Shown in pieces: positions 1 through 12,500 of a stretch of DNA of 64,000 nt (its first letter is position 1; each line of letters begins with the position of its first letter). The DNA is from Echinometra lucunter (lineage: Eukaryota > Echinodermata > Echinoidea > Camarodonta > Echinometridae). Below the pieces are notes generated by a model. The model saw nothing but the letters and a program-made list of their open reading frames with translations. It was not told where the DNA came from and made no database searches. Where the stretch lies: NCBI GenBank assembly GCA_029962745.1, contig CM057151.1, positions 30,761,344 through 30,825,343 of the forward strand. Direction: 5' to 3'. The position numbers and the translations under genes are program-made.

Positions 1-629
1 TCACCAGTTTAAAACTGCCTTGAGCTCCATCATTACAAATAAGGTATCATTTGAAAGAAGAAGAAAATTGCCTTTTTTTATAATGCACTATCGCACATGT
101 GTGTTTATTTGATAAGATATTGTTGGGGAAAGTTGGGTTCCCTTTTTCAAGAAACAGACTGTATATCACATTAACATCATCATAATGTCAGTATGACAGA
201 ATCTCTTTTCGAAAAGTAGGTCTGTGGGAGAAATATTTGAAGCTGACATGTTCATTCAAGGGGGTTGTAGTAGGTAAAAAAAAAAGGGCTTGTTTTCTTG
301 AGCAAAAAAAAAAAAAAATTATTGCAAAATTTTTAAATTTATTTCTTTCTTTCATCAAAAATTCAATATTACATGCCAAAGAATGTCCTTGATTTGAGGC
401 TTTTGTGAAGTATGATTTTTTTTTAAAGATACATATCAAGCATATACACAATTTCGGAAAGAATACAAAACAAAAAGATAAATAACTATTTAACTGTTCA
501 TAAATATTCTTTTCAAAATAAATAATATTTCAGAAGATATGCTAAAAGCAGTATAAAAAGCATTTCAATATACTTGGCACTTTGGAACACTTTGAAGCAG
601 CATCCTTTCTTGTTAATAGCCTCACTTAC
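1..629. other. alpha2-delta intron after exon 7D, incomplete
   Basis: AT-rich intronic sequence with homopolymer A/T runs. No coding exon, including the expected WYIQAA/VWA exon, was found on the minus strand. Confidence 0.6.
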
Positions 630-672
630 CAGCCCCTACGCCGAACATCATATTGGTCTTTATCAGGTTCCC
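630..672 (-). CDS. CACNA2D3-like: alpha2-delta alternative exon 7D (VRRRGW variant)
   Basis: 43 nt between acceptor GTTTCTGCAG and consensus donor GTAAGT. Joined to exon 6 it gives GEPDKDQYDVRRRGW (TG|G split). The YDVRRR sequence equals the alpha2-delta-1/2 motif in which the third Arg is required for gabapentin binding. It is the last of the four exons before the left edge and has the best donor of the set. Its downstream partner, expected to start G-TA(T/C) for W-Y-I-Q, is outside the window. Confidence 0.85.
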
Positions 673-3600
673 CTGCAGAAACCCACTCTTTAGCTGAAAG
701 ATGGAATGGTGAAGGAGACTAGGACTGTTAGTCAACCAGACATATGAATAGGAACTAAGAAGAGGAAAATTAGTTACGTGGGTATATTTTAGGATAGAAT
801 ATTAGACAAAGATACAGCATCACGAAAACCACTAATTGAAGAAAATCATTTTCATATAATAATTTGGTTTTAAATTTTCAAATTATGTTGCTTTAACTAT
901 TTAGTCATATACATGGAGCATGATGGGATCATTACCATTTGAGTCAGTTAATTCAGTTGGTTCATTGCTTCATTGAAAATGAATTGTTATCCTAAAATTA
1001 TTTTTTGCTTTCATTTCATAAGGGACAGCTCAGCTGAAATATATGTAGTTTTGCTCATTATATAAATGAAATCAAACATGTTTCATGTGAATACTTTTGC
1101 TGAATTCTCTAGGATATATTGGTTTATGAATGAGAGAGATGAATACATGAGGAAATATATTGTTAAATGTTTAATTTGGAACAAATGTATCCAGTTCACT
1201 GCAGATTCATGTTTACACAAGTTTTCATGTTGTGCTCAAAAAAGAAATGCTCAGATCATCAAAAATCAATAACTCTTAAAATGATAGAATTTATCAATAG
1301 CAAAACAACTTGAAATGTTAGTGGTTGATTCAACTGGTGAAATACAATAAACAGGTTAGTTAAAGCTTCATGATGTTTTAAAAATATTCATTAAGGTGCA
1401 GCATTGCATGGTAGTCTGGCTAAATAAAAATAATTTACCATTAGAGTCATAACCATTTTGTTAAAGTTAATAATATTATTACATTTACATGTACATGTAT
1501 GATTAGTAATGTTTGCATATCATGGGAGATGCAAGCAGAATAACACTCATGGAGGTATACTGGAAAAGGTTACTAGATGTTACTGTGTTTAAGTAATGCA
1601 TTACGGTTTCCTTCCTACAAAAACAGTAACAACTTCAATAGCAATAAAGACAGAGGTTTAGATGAATTAAGGCACACCACACACTGATTAGTTAATCTTA
1701 CTGATATTACCATCTTATTCAATCTACATCAAACAGTAGCACTGAACCAAAAACAAGAATAAAGAACAACTTTATGCCTCATGTTCTCTTCTAACATACA
1801 GGCAGCTTTCTTATAACTCCACCTATCACCTGACAACACACCTCTCACTGCACACCCTTTACTCTAAATATGATGAATTTCCTTTATTCCAGATATCTGT
1901 TGTAATAGATCTTCAAGATCTTCTAAGGCATAACTATATAAAACCTGAACAATAATTAAGTAACACCTTTGCTTTTCATAAATTTACAGGCAATACCGAT
2001 CTCTTAAAGGTATATTTCTCAGGACGCAAGATCATACAATCTACAGGTTGAAGTGGCAAAGAATTATTCCACTTATAGGCACTTCTGAAAATCCTTTACA
2101 AAAATGTACCCACATTAAAACACTCTTTAAATGCAATGGTATCAAAGAAGTGATAAACAGCTCCTTTCTTCAGATAGCAGTAACTGTGGAAAGATATTCT
2201 CAATGTACTGGGAAATACACGTACCTTATAATACCTAGGTCCCTGTCTTATCGGGTGATGTTCGTTATTCTGAAACATGCAAATTGCGTATACCTAGATG
2301 TTCGTTAGTCCGAAAATGAAATAAGGTTCATTAGTCCGAAAATAACTAAAGAACTAACGAACTTTATTTCATTTACGGACTATTAAAAGAACCTTCGGAA
2401 TATCGAACCTTATTTTTCGTTTTCGGATTAACGAACCTTCGGAATAACGATCCTTCGGAATAACGATCTTTCATTTTCTGACTAACGAAGCTTCAGAATA
2501 AACGAACCTTCAGAATAACGAAACTTCGGAATAACAAACCTTTGGAATAACCAACTGTAACCGTCTTATCAATAGAGAGCATTCAATATGAATCAATCAC
2601 GACTCTTTGAAAGACAAGACCCTGGTACATATGGTGATCTGACTCATGCCTTGAAAATATTACCCTGGGGCTTTATTTCATCAAACATAATTATGTGGTC
2701 ATGGTTACCTTGACAAAAATATGTTTCATGTTAAGTTTAGACTGACTTAATGGAATGGTCCCAGGCTGAGTTTTTTAATTTGGAAAGTGTCAGAAATTAA
2801 CCATGGCACATGAGTCATCACAGGAGGTGTCACAGAAACTGTTCCAGGTATTTTAGAAGGCATGGAAATTCCAAATTAGACATCACAGATTCAGGACAAG
2901 GGCTGAAATAATCAATATGGTTAGTATAATTAATTAATGTGTACCAATCACCTGAAGAAAATAATTTGTGTGCAGCTAGTATGTGTGTACTAACCTAAAA
3001 AATACTTCACCCTGCATTATAGCGGTTAACAGTTAAAGGGTTGGATGAAGAAAAGGTATAACATAAGGCACCTTATCAAAAGTCAGAGCCAATTTGGGAC
3101 GCAGCTTTTAGTGTCTTTCCTGCTCAGCGTCTTTTCTGCTCCGATCCTCCCGTCTTTTATAGACAAAACAATGTGGGATCGGGAAAGCCAATGTAAAAGA
3201 ACGGTCGTGGCGAAGACGATCAAAGGGAGGAGACTTTTGATAAGCGGCCTAAGACCAAACATGTGTAATTGTATGAATGTTCAAATCAATAAATGCCCTT
3301 AAGTCGTGTACATGCATCAACTGGTCTACCATACTCATCTAGTTGCTTTGGTGTTAAATGAGTACATTTGGATTTACAATATCATTTTATAAAATATTTG
3401 AAGCTCATATTTTAGAATATATTATAGTGACAATGAATCCTTCACATAGAGCAAAATGTCTTTCACTGATTGGTACACAACAAAAACAAGCGACATAACG
3501 TAAAACTGGAAATTTTCACGCCCTTAATTTTTCACGCTCAGCCGAGTTAAACACAATCTCACATTTTTTTATTTTCACAGACAGTTAGAAATAACTGTAT

Positions 3601-6600
3601 TCACGTGCAAAATAAACAAAATATTTCATGTGGTTTTATTTTGTCATGCCACACGAAATGCACGAAAATTTCCACACCGCGAAATATTCCACGTTTACAG
3701 TATTTAGCTACGCTACACCAATTTCTGGAAGCAAGGCTTTACAAAAGTTAGTTTCAACATAGAAGCAGACAAGGGTATGGGGGGGCAGGGTTCTGGGTTA
3801 AGCCTAAATGGCATAAGTACAGTTTTAAAGCATCCTCAAAGCAAAGATTTTCGGTTAAACCACACAAATTGTAGCAGTTCAGTTTTGAAGGCATTATACA
3901 AAGTAAAGCCCCTCTTCCTCAAAGTAAAGTTTTAAAGTTGGCTGGACTTAATGGTAGATGGCGCTTAACGCAATGCTTGCAAAAATCCCAGTGGGCATTG
4001 CCATGCCACAAATAGACGAACACTATGCCAACAACTACGAAAAACTACCGCATGCAATGAATGAACCTATGGACAGAACACTGACCCAGCCTCACTATAA
4101 ACCGACCCTGCACTGGCACTGTGACAGCATGGCTTCGTCATCAGTAGGTATGTGTGTTATGGATCACTGCATCACACATGAGAGTGAGTGGGAGGGAGCG
4201 AAACTAAGTGCTATGTACCCCCCTCCCCCAACCAAAACCCTTCGCAGAAGCTGGGAAACGGTCATGGCACTGCACAGTGGGATTTCTATGAGCGCTGCGT
4301 GAAGTGCTATCTATACACCACGTCCTGCCAATTTTTAGTTACAAAGCATAACAGCTTTGTCATACCATTTTCTAGTACGAGCAATAAATGGCTCAGTTAC
4401 ATCCTCAACATATAGCCTCGCTGAGAGAAGAAAAGAGCATCAATATCTGGTAATACATCATATCGTCCCTGTTTTCACGAAGTGACGGATACGAGGAAAA
4501 TCGTAATTTTTCAATTTTTAGTTTTTTTGCATTTTTAGACATCTTTCACTAACATCTTGAACTTCACAGAGTTTCAGACCGTAATAACGTCTGATTACGT
4601 AACTATGGCAATGACGTCAACAAGAAAATACCTAGTAAAAGGATTTTCTGTTTTCACGAAGTGACGGCTTTCAGCCGTCCCATATGCTTTACGTGTGCGG
4701 CTGAGTTCCGTCACTTCGTGAAAACACATAAAAGAGCGCATCTTCGCTTTGAATACGTGATCGCGCAGAATTAGGTCAAATGCGCGCTCATCAAGTCCCA
4801 TTTGTTTAACACGCATGCGGATGAGATCCGTCACTTCGTGAAAACAAAATCACAGTGGAACCTTGAATTTTTGTTTTCACGAAATGATGGCATTGTTTAC
4901 ACCTCGTTTTCTTTTAAAATATAAAAGGAATAAGCAAATGATTGATAATGAAAATTGTCCAGAATATGCCCTATACGAGGATATAAAATTCATTTACCCT
5001 TCATACATTAAAGAGGTTGAGATTGAGGTCTGAAACTTTGAAAGCGATTTACTCAAAACTAACTTTTTTAAAGTTGCGCGCTCATCCGTCACTTCGTGAA
5101 AACAGGGACGATATTACAATGAATATACACATATATAAGACGGCATTCACGTTTTCTTTCCTTAATTCATAGCAACAATAATAGAGGATGACAGAGATCT
5201 CTATATTTCTTCTTCAAATGGCATACATCATGTTGTATTTCATTTTCACTCAGCATTTATGGGTGCTTTTGTTTCATTTTTAATTAAACTTACAGATTTC
5301 ACTGCATCACTTCAACCTGTCTTCTTTAGATTCCAGTTAAACACAATCAATGTTATATATATAGTGAAACAGGGAAAAAATAAAATTTCTGTACATGGGC
5401 TATTTTACTTACTTCTGTTCATTCCAAATGACATTTTGTATGGAACCCAATGGCAATTTACAGGGGCTATTTTGCAACTTACGAGGGCTATTTTGACATT
5501 TTTGGGGCAAATCCCTTTAGCCCTCATGTATTTTTGGACTGGTGACAAGTGCAGATGCATAAAATACTACATTACATGTAAACTGCAAGAAAATGGTAAT
5601 AACAATAATAAATGCATACAGAAAAAAATGCAAAACCCCTTTCAAAACATCCTCCCTATTAAAAACTTCTTCACATAAATTCCATGGGTAGTATTCTGAG
5701 ATCCATTCTATCTCAGTCAGATAAAATCAGTAAAATAAAATACCCTTAACAAAATACCAAGTTTATTCCAAAGATAAAATTTGAAAATGTCGAAAATAAA
5801 ATTGTGCTTTGAATATCACCCCATATATTCAACATAAGTAAACACAAGGATTCACATTAATTTTGCAATTTTACATGTACATGTATTTGGACATACATGT
5901 ACAACATTACATAATCATGTCCTAGAGTCACAATAGTTTTTAAAAAGTCAGCTTTTAAAATTTTTCTCCTTCTTCTTCTATTTTTTTTTTGGGGGGGGGG
6001 GGGGAGTGGGGGGACTAACTTTTTAAACTAATTCATCACTTTTCTATAAAAAACAGGCATTTATAAAGATCTAACAATCCCTCTAAAACAGAAAGTCCAA
6101 TGACTCTCGCAATGTAATAACTGATATGTTCAATTATTTACTTTCCATCAACAATCATTACTTAAATAGGGAAAATGTCAAATGTGGAATTATATCAAAC
6201 TTACATGTATTTATCATTATGTATCTACTTTTTGCAGGCATACTATGGCCTCAAAGCTGATCAAAATGTGACTAAGATGTAATATGAATGCTTTCATTTG
6301 TACAAACAAACATGTTGCTTCTCTATGACAGTAACTTTCAAGTAACTTTAACTACAAGACAGAAATTGAGTTTTCAGTCAGTTATTTGTGACAACATGTA
6401 TTAATCCCTAGAAAATGGTATATTAATCCAAAATCCAAAGGAAATTAGGAATAACAAACTCTATCAGGAGTATATTTTAAACCTTCCTTTAGCTAAGAAG
6501 TAAATATTTCTCACATAATTACAGCACATTTTTCTCAGATCTTTTTTCTATTCTGTCAAGAATGTCTATTGTCACGTTTACATCTATCAAAATTGCGATG

Positions 6601-9537
6601 TAAGCCCTATTTACAATGCATTTCAATAATAGTCAAGAATTTTTTCTGAAAACCAAATTGTTATATAGTGGCAGAAATTAAGATTACTTACAGGTTAGTC
6701 TGCACAAAGAAATCCCTATCACAACCAAGCAGAGACAGACATTTTAATATGACAGCACATTCAAGCTGGGCCAAAGTCCCTAGAACTTTGTTACACTCTC
6801 AAAGCAGTCTACATGTTATATACAATTTCATTTATTTGCGATTTGTTTTTTGGGTGATGTCATCACATATCATTTTGACTGTATATGTGGGCATTAGTTT
6901 TGATTTGTTTTTATGACACTCACTTTGGTACCAGAGCTTTCCAGTATATTGATTTGACACAGATTACCTGTGATTATGAACTGATCAGTTGAAATGTGAA
7001 TGGTCAGAAATTTAGCTCAGTACTGAAGTTGTGCTGAGTAATTTCAACAATTTTGAATTCATATTTGGAATCAACTGGCTCAAAAACCATATAATCAATT
7101 AATATAAGCTATACTGCAAACACTAGAAGAATGGCTGGCTGATTTTTGCATGGCACCTGGTAGGGCGGACTAACAAAGATGGACTGAGGCTGTTCTCTGA
7201 GCTGTTTCTTTTAGCAGCAAAAGTATAGAAAATAAATTGCAAGCGCTAAGTGACTGCTGCCATTTTCCTTGTATATTGGTCATATGAATGTTCACTATGC
7301 AAAGTATTTCCTGATACCGGTAGATCTGAAAGCTAAGAATGCATGCCTAATATATCAACTGGCATACAGGTAAGCAAATGAAAGATATTCTAAATTAGAA
7401 ACAAGAAAGCCTACATAAGATTTTACCAAGGCCTGTTGCGAGGATCTTCTGTATAATCATCAGGTTCAACAACTGCAACAACTGAAATTAATTCAGTTTA
7501 GTTATTAAAATGAGTTGTATTACATACAGTTATGCATAATGAACAAATTTGAATAACAAACAGGTGCACAAGGCACTTGGGGGCCCAAAAATGTTGGTGC
7601 AGATCAACCCCCATAATCTATCAATTTGTGTAAAAAAAAAAAAACCATCGAAAGAAATTTATGTAACTTGTAAGAAAACATGCTAAGAAGAGAATACATG
7701 TCAGTAAGAGATCATAAAGTTTGTTGAAGAAAATTAAGTTACATTTATTTTACTAGTATTGTACATGTTTGTATTATCATTTAGCTTTGTATGATAATGG
7801 TCGTCGGCTTCCCGGAAAAAGGCCGTTATCGACCTTTTCTCAATTTTCCTGCCATTTTTTTTCATTGCAGAAATGGAAAAAGCAGGTCATAAGCTTTCTA
7901 CTCAAACCATTCTCAAACCTCAATTTGACGTCATTATGACGTAATAAGCCAAAAAACAAAATTACGCGAGCACGTGAATTCCTCCTCACTCAACGTGCTT
8001 ACGTGCATAGACCGATTCGCAATAGCGTCCTTTTTCTGGGAACTATTGCGCATTTCTTGTTCCCGGAAGAAAGACACTATTCTTCGCTCAACGTGCTTAC
8101 GCGCATAGACCGATTCGCATTAGCAGCCTTTTTCCGGGAAATGGATTTACGTACTCGCGCATTTTTGGTCCGGGAAGAAAGCCGTTAAGGATAAAATGCT
8201 AATGATTAGAAAACCTTTAGAGTGTTTTAAATAAAAGGACAAAATATCACTGAAGAAAAAATCTTGCTCTGTCAGAAAGTTTGAGAGGATAAAATGCTAA
8301 TGATTAGAAAACCTTTAGAGTGTTTTAAATAAAAGGACAAAATATCACTGAAGAAAAAATCTTGCTCTGTCAGAAAGTTTGAGAGTTAGGACGGGAAAAT
8401 AATACACTAGCTGCTAAAAGCTTAAAATAAGGTCAAAACTTTCGCGCACGTGCGTGTTAGTGGCCTTTTTCCGGGAAGGCGATGTGGTGAGAGTTTCATA
8501 GAAGTCTGGAAGTCTGTCTTGGATACAAGTAAAACACACAATGCCATCTCACCTGGCCTGTTTTTTGCATCAATTAGAGCTGCATTCTGATTTGGTAAAA
8601 ATTAAGGTTCGGGTACTAAAGGGGTGCTGCCCCTAAGTTCATTCTAAGCCAGGTTCAATGTTTTGAACAACATAAATCCCCTCTGAGATTGATTAGACGG
8701 ACTGTCAAGTTTAGTTAAAAGTCAGTTGTTTGTTTAAAAGTAGTAGAAAAATTGTTTATAGAGTAACTGTCATTAGGGCACTTTGGGGTGCTGCCCTCAA
8801 CCCCTTAGGGGACAATGTACTTTATTTGAACAACCTGGTTTCCTTCCCCTGCAATTCTTCCTACCACATATAAACCTGTCATGTATTAAAAATAAAGAGT
8901 AAAAAAGAAATCAAAGTTTTGCCAAAAAATCTAAATTTTGCCACTGCATTGCCCATGAGCCCCCTAAAGGTAAGGTACTCTTTGAACAACTTGAGACATC
9001 TATCCCCTAGGAATGGTTTTTAACTAGCTTTAGATTCCTAATAAAGAAGTTGAAAATGTCCACTGGGGCTCTTAATCCACTGAACATTAAACCCAAGATA
9101 ACTCAGGCTATAGGGTCTATGGGAAACATGTGTGATACTGAAATTAAATCGTGATCAATGTTGGTTAAGAACAGTTAAAAAGACACAGTTAAAATGTGTT
9201 TAAAAGACAGTTAAAATGTGTTAAAAATTAAACATTTAACATTTAAGTCACCTGGCTTCCCTCTGATATAGAATTAAGCATACAAGTGAAACATTACCAT
9301 TTTCTTAAACGAGGGTCATAGGAGTATGTAGGTGTAGTCATAACTTCTAATGCTGTAAGGAAAGAGATGTAGACTGAGTGTATTTGAAGCAATATGTGTA
9401 TTTCAAATAGACCTCAGAGTTTATCAACAATATGCATCCTTTTGTTAAACACTAATTATGACATCAAAATCCATTCAAACATCACAATGCAAAAAGATCA
9501 AAACCTTGAATTATGATGATGATGATTATTATTATTA

Positions 9538-9568
<31 letters not shown>

Positions 9569-12500
9569 CATTATTATTATTATTGTTGTTATTATCATCA
9601 TCATTGTTGTTGTTAGCAGTAGTAGAAGAAGAAGAAGTAGTAGTAGTAGTAGTAGTAATAGTAGTAGTAGCATTAGTAGTAGTAGTAAGTAGTAGTATCA
9701 TTATCATTTGTAGTAGTATTGTTACTTATTTATTTGGCATTTTCACAATACAAATAAAAAAAATTAATTAGTGTGATAAAAAGAACATCAATAAAAATAC
9801 ATATGTCTTAATGGCCACCTTCTAAGTGCAACAGTTGGCTGCCGGGGAAAAGGAAATCAAACTCAATCACTATCCATTTTCCTGACTAACTGAAGCACAC
9901 ACAAGACCAGTAAAAACACAGCAATAAAATGTAACAATTCTTCAACAAAATTACTGCAAAAGAAAATAAAACAAAAAAAGAAAAGGGAACAGATATACAC
10001 TTGGTGAATGCTATCCTTGTACAAAGTGCTCGATGTCTGTAAGAAGGCAGAGCTCTAAATAATAATTTCAATTCACACAGGTGACATGAGGTTTATCTGA
10101 TCTTTAGTGTGCTACTCCAAGTTTCACGCTACCTACAGGAGGTGCAATCATCAGACAACATTGCCCGTTTGCACAATTTAATCAAAATGGTAGCTCTCAA
10201 AAGAGAATGGTTAGCAAGGAAACTGCACTCTTTAGAGAGGTCTTTTTCCTTCTTACATGATCAAATATGATTCATTCAAAGATAGTTTTAAATGGCTAAA
10301 AATTTGTAAGAGTATCAGCTTAAGCGTTTTGGGGTTCATTTTCCTAACATTGTGAAACTACAAGACCACTAGGGAGATTTTCCACGGCAAGAGCTATGCC
10401 ATTTTACTTCAGTCTATTGTGCAACATGCAAAAAGTCTGAACTTGATCATCTTGAAGCTATGGTGACCCTGAAGTCTGCTCGACAACAGGTCATGTGCGA
10501 CATGAATTTCGCATCCCAGGTCCTGAATTTCGCATCCCGGGTCCTGAACTTCGCATCTCAGGTCATGAATTTCGTGCCACGAGTCGTGAATTTTACGACT
10601 GAGATGCAAAGTTTGTGCCACGGGTCATGAATTTCATGACCTGGGATGCGAAGTTCAGGACCCGGGATGCGAAATTCAGGACCTGGGATGCGAAATTCAC
10701 GTCGCACATGACCTGTTGTCGAGCGTACTTCAGGGCCACCATATGAAGCACATAATGTCCATTCAAATCTGTAAGGCTACAATACATCCATGGGCACTGT
10801 TAAAGTTATATATGTTACAATGTATGACTGCATATAACAATTCGACTATACACTTAAGAATTTTTATTCTAAAAGAGAAAATTCACAAAAGTCATGTGTG
10901 TGTCTACTTTTCCCTCTTTCACATTCTGTTAGAGACAGATATATTATCACACTGTCACTGCACTTAAAGAGATTGAATTTACATCAAAGACAAGTAATTA
11001 GTACAGTACTGCACTCTCTGGATGACTTTGTTTAATGTCATAATTAATGTTGACACTATATCTTACACACACTAAATGGTTACAGCACTTCTGTCACATG
11101 ATCTGTAACAGCATCATGTGACCTGATACTAAAACTTCTACATCATGATTCTTCCATTGAATTTACAATGTACATGTACAGTGTAGGCTGTAACCATGGA
11201 ATCATAATTTGACTACATGTCAATAAGCTTAAAATGTTGTGATGAAAGCATTTCATGGATTTTCAAAATCATACATGCCCATTGCATGAGAGAATGTTGC
11301 ATTTGGTAGCCTGCAATGATACACGTAGCAATGTTGCGCATCAAATAAATGCCATATGAAAAAAGATGTACTGATGTTCCCTTTGTATTTTTTTTAATGT
11401 CTTCCTTTCTAACAATGACAACTGTATGGTACAAACTACACTGGATCTGCAAGCTCGTCCTTTAGATTCCAGCAAAATGAATAACCCAATCATAAATACA
11501 TGGATCTCCCCAAGAAAATTTGAATTACTACATGCATGTACGTGTTGCTTGTTCAAAGGCATTGGCTAACTTTGTGAGCAGCTGATTTAAAAAATTCTCA
11601 AACTAAGATGAAGCATGTGTATGAGTACTTGTATTTGTACTCAAAAACCCTGAAACCAACCATAATTTGGAATGAAAAGCTGTAAGTTAGATGCAAACCA
11701 AGATTTTATTAGCTTTCGTCTCGAGAGACAATGAACTAAGAGGAATGTTTGCACGATTTCAAAAATACTGTTACCTGCCTTCCACCGCGTGATACGTCAA
11801 TACACACAGTGCGGTCCGTGGAGTCATGCGCGCATGCGCACTCCTTACGTTTGTCTGTGCAACGGACTCTCGTATATTTTTCAAACCATTGGTTCACATT
11901 TCTAATATTTACAATACTTCCCATGGATATTATACTCTGAAACTTTCAGACTTGTATTTTTACACTATAACCCTAATGTTTATCCCATTTTCAAGTAACA
12001 AAATGAGATTTTTTAAAAATAACAATGTTAACCAATGTCTTTAATACTCATCTGTACAGCACAGAAACATATGCTGCAGAGAGATTGAACAAGTAATCAT
12101 ATTGCCCTTTTCTTTACAAAGACCATAATAAAATGGCATTTACATTTTCACCTGTAGACTTGTAGAAACATTAAAATATCTACACAATTGTGAAATGGAA
12201 TATTGATTAATATGTTTGCATGACTAGTAATAGTTATAACCCACAAGATCATTACATGTATGTATAAATTTGATACAACCAAAGTGATGAAGTGTACAGA
12301 ATAAAATTCTGTGCTGGATATACAGAGTGATTGCAATTTATAAATTGTGAGATGAATTATGCATATTTCAAAAACAGCAACCGTGCACTGCTGAAGCAAA
12401 TTTAACCTTCAAAAACCACCTCGCCAATCAAATGCTTTGGAGGATATACATTAAAACCCATAGCCAGGTTTGTGAAAATTTTCTAATGCATGCGTTAACA

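Larger units (their letters stand above)
673..7426. other. alpha2-delta intron 7C-7D (6.75 kb)
   Basis: Holds the TTCGGAATAACGA minisatellite, the CACCTTATC dispersed repeat, the 655-bp foldback element at 4460-5114, and a T/G homopolymer tract near 5982-6002. Candidate donors fitting the TG|GT pattern of the alternative exons were inspected; none was preceded by an open R-x-R-x-W block. Confidence 0.55.

Noticed and set aside
9482..9771. Poly-Leu/Ile, poly-Asn/Thr and poly-Val ORFs
   Set aside because: Direct translation of a trinucleotide microsatellite.
10409..10787. Repetitive ORFs with FASQVLNFASRVLN-type repeats
   Set aside because: They arise from the minisatellite inside a hairpin and appear on both arms as mirror images; not a protein gene.
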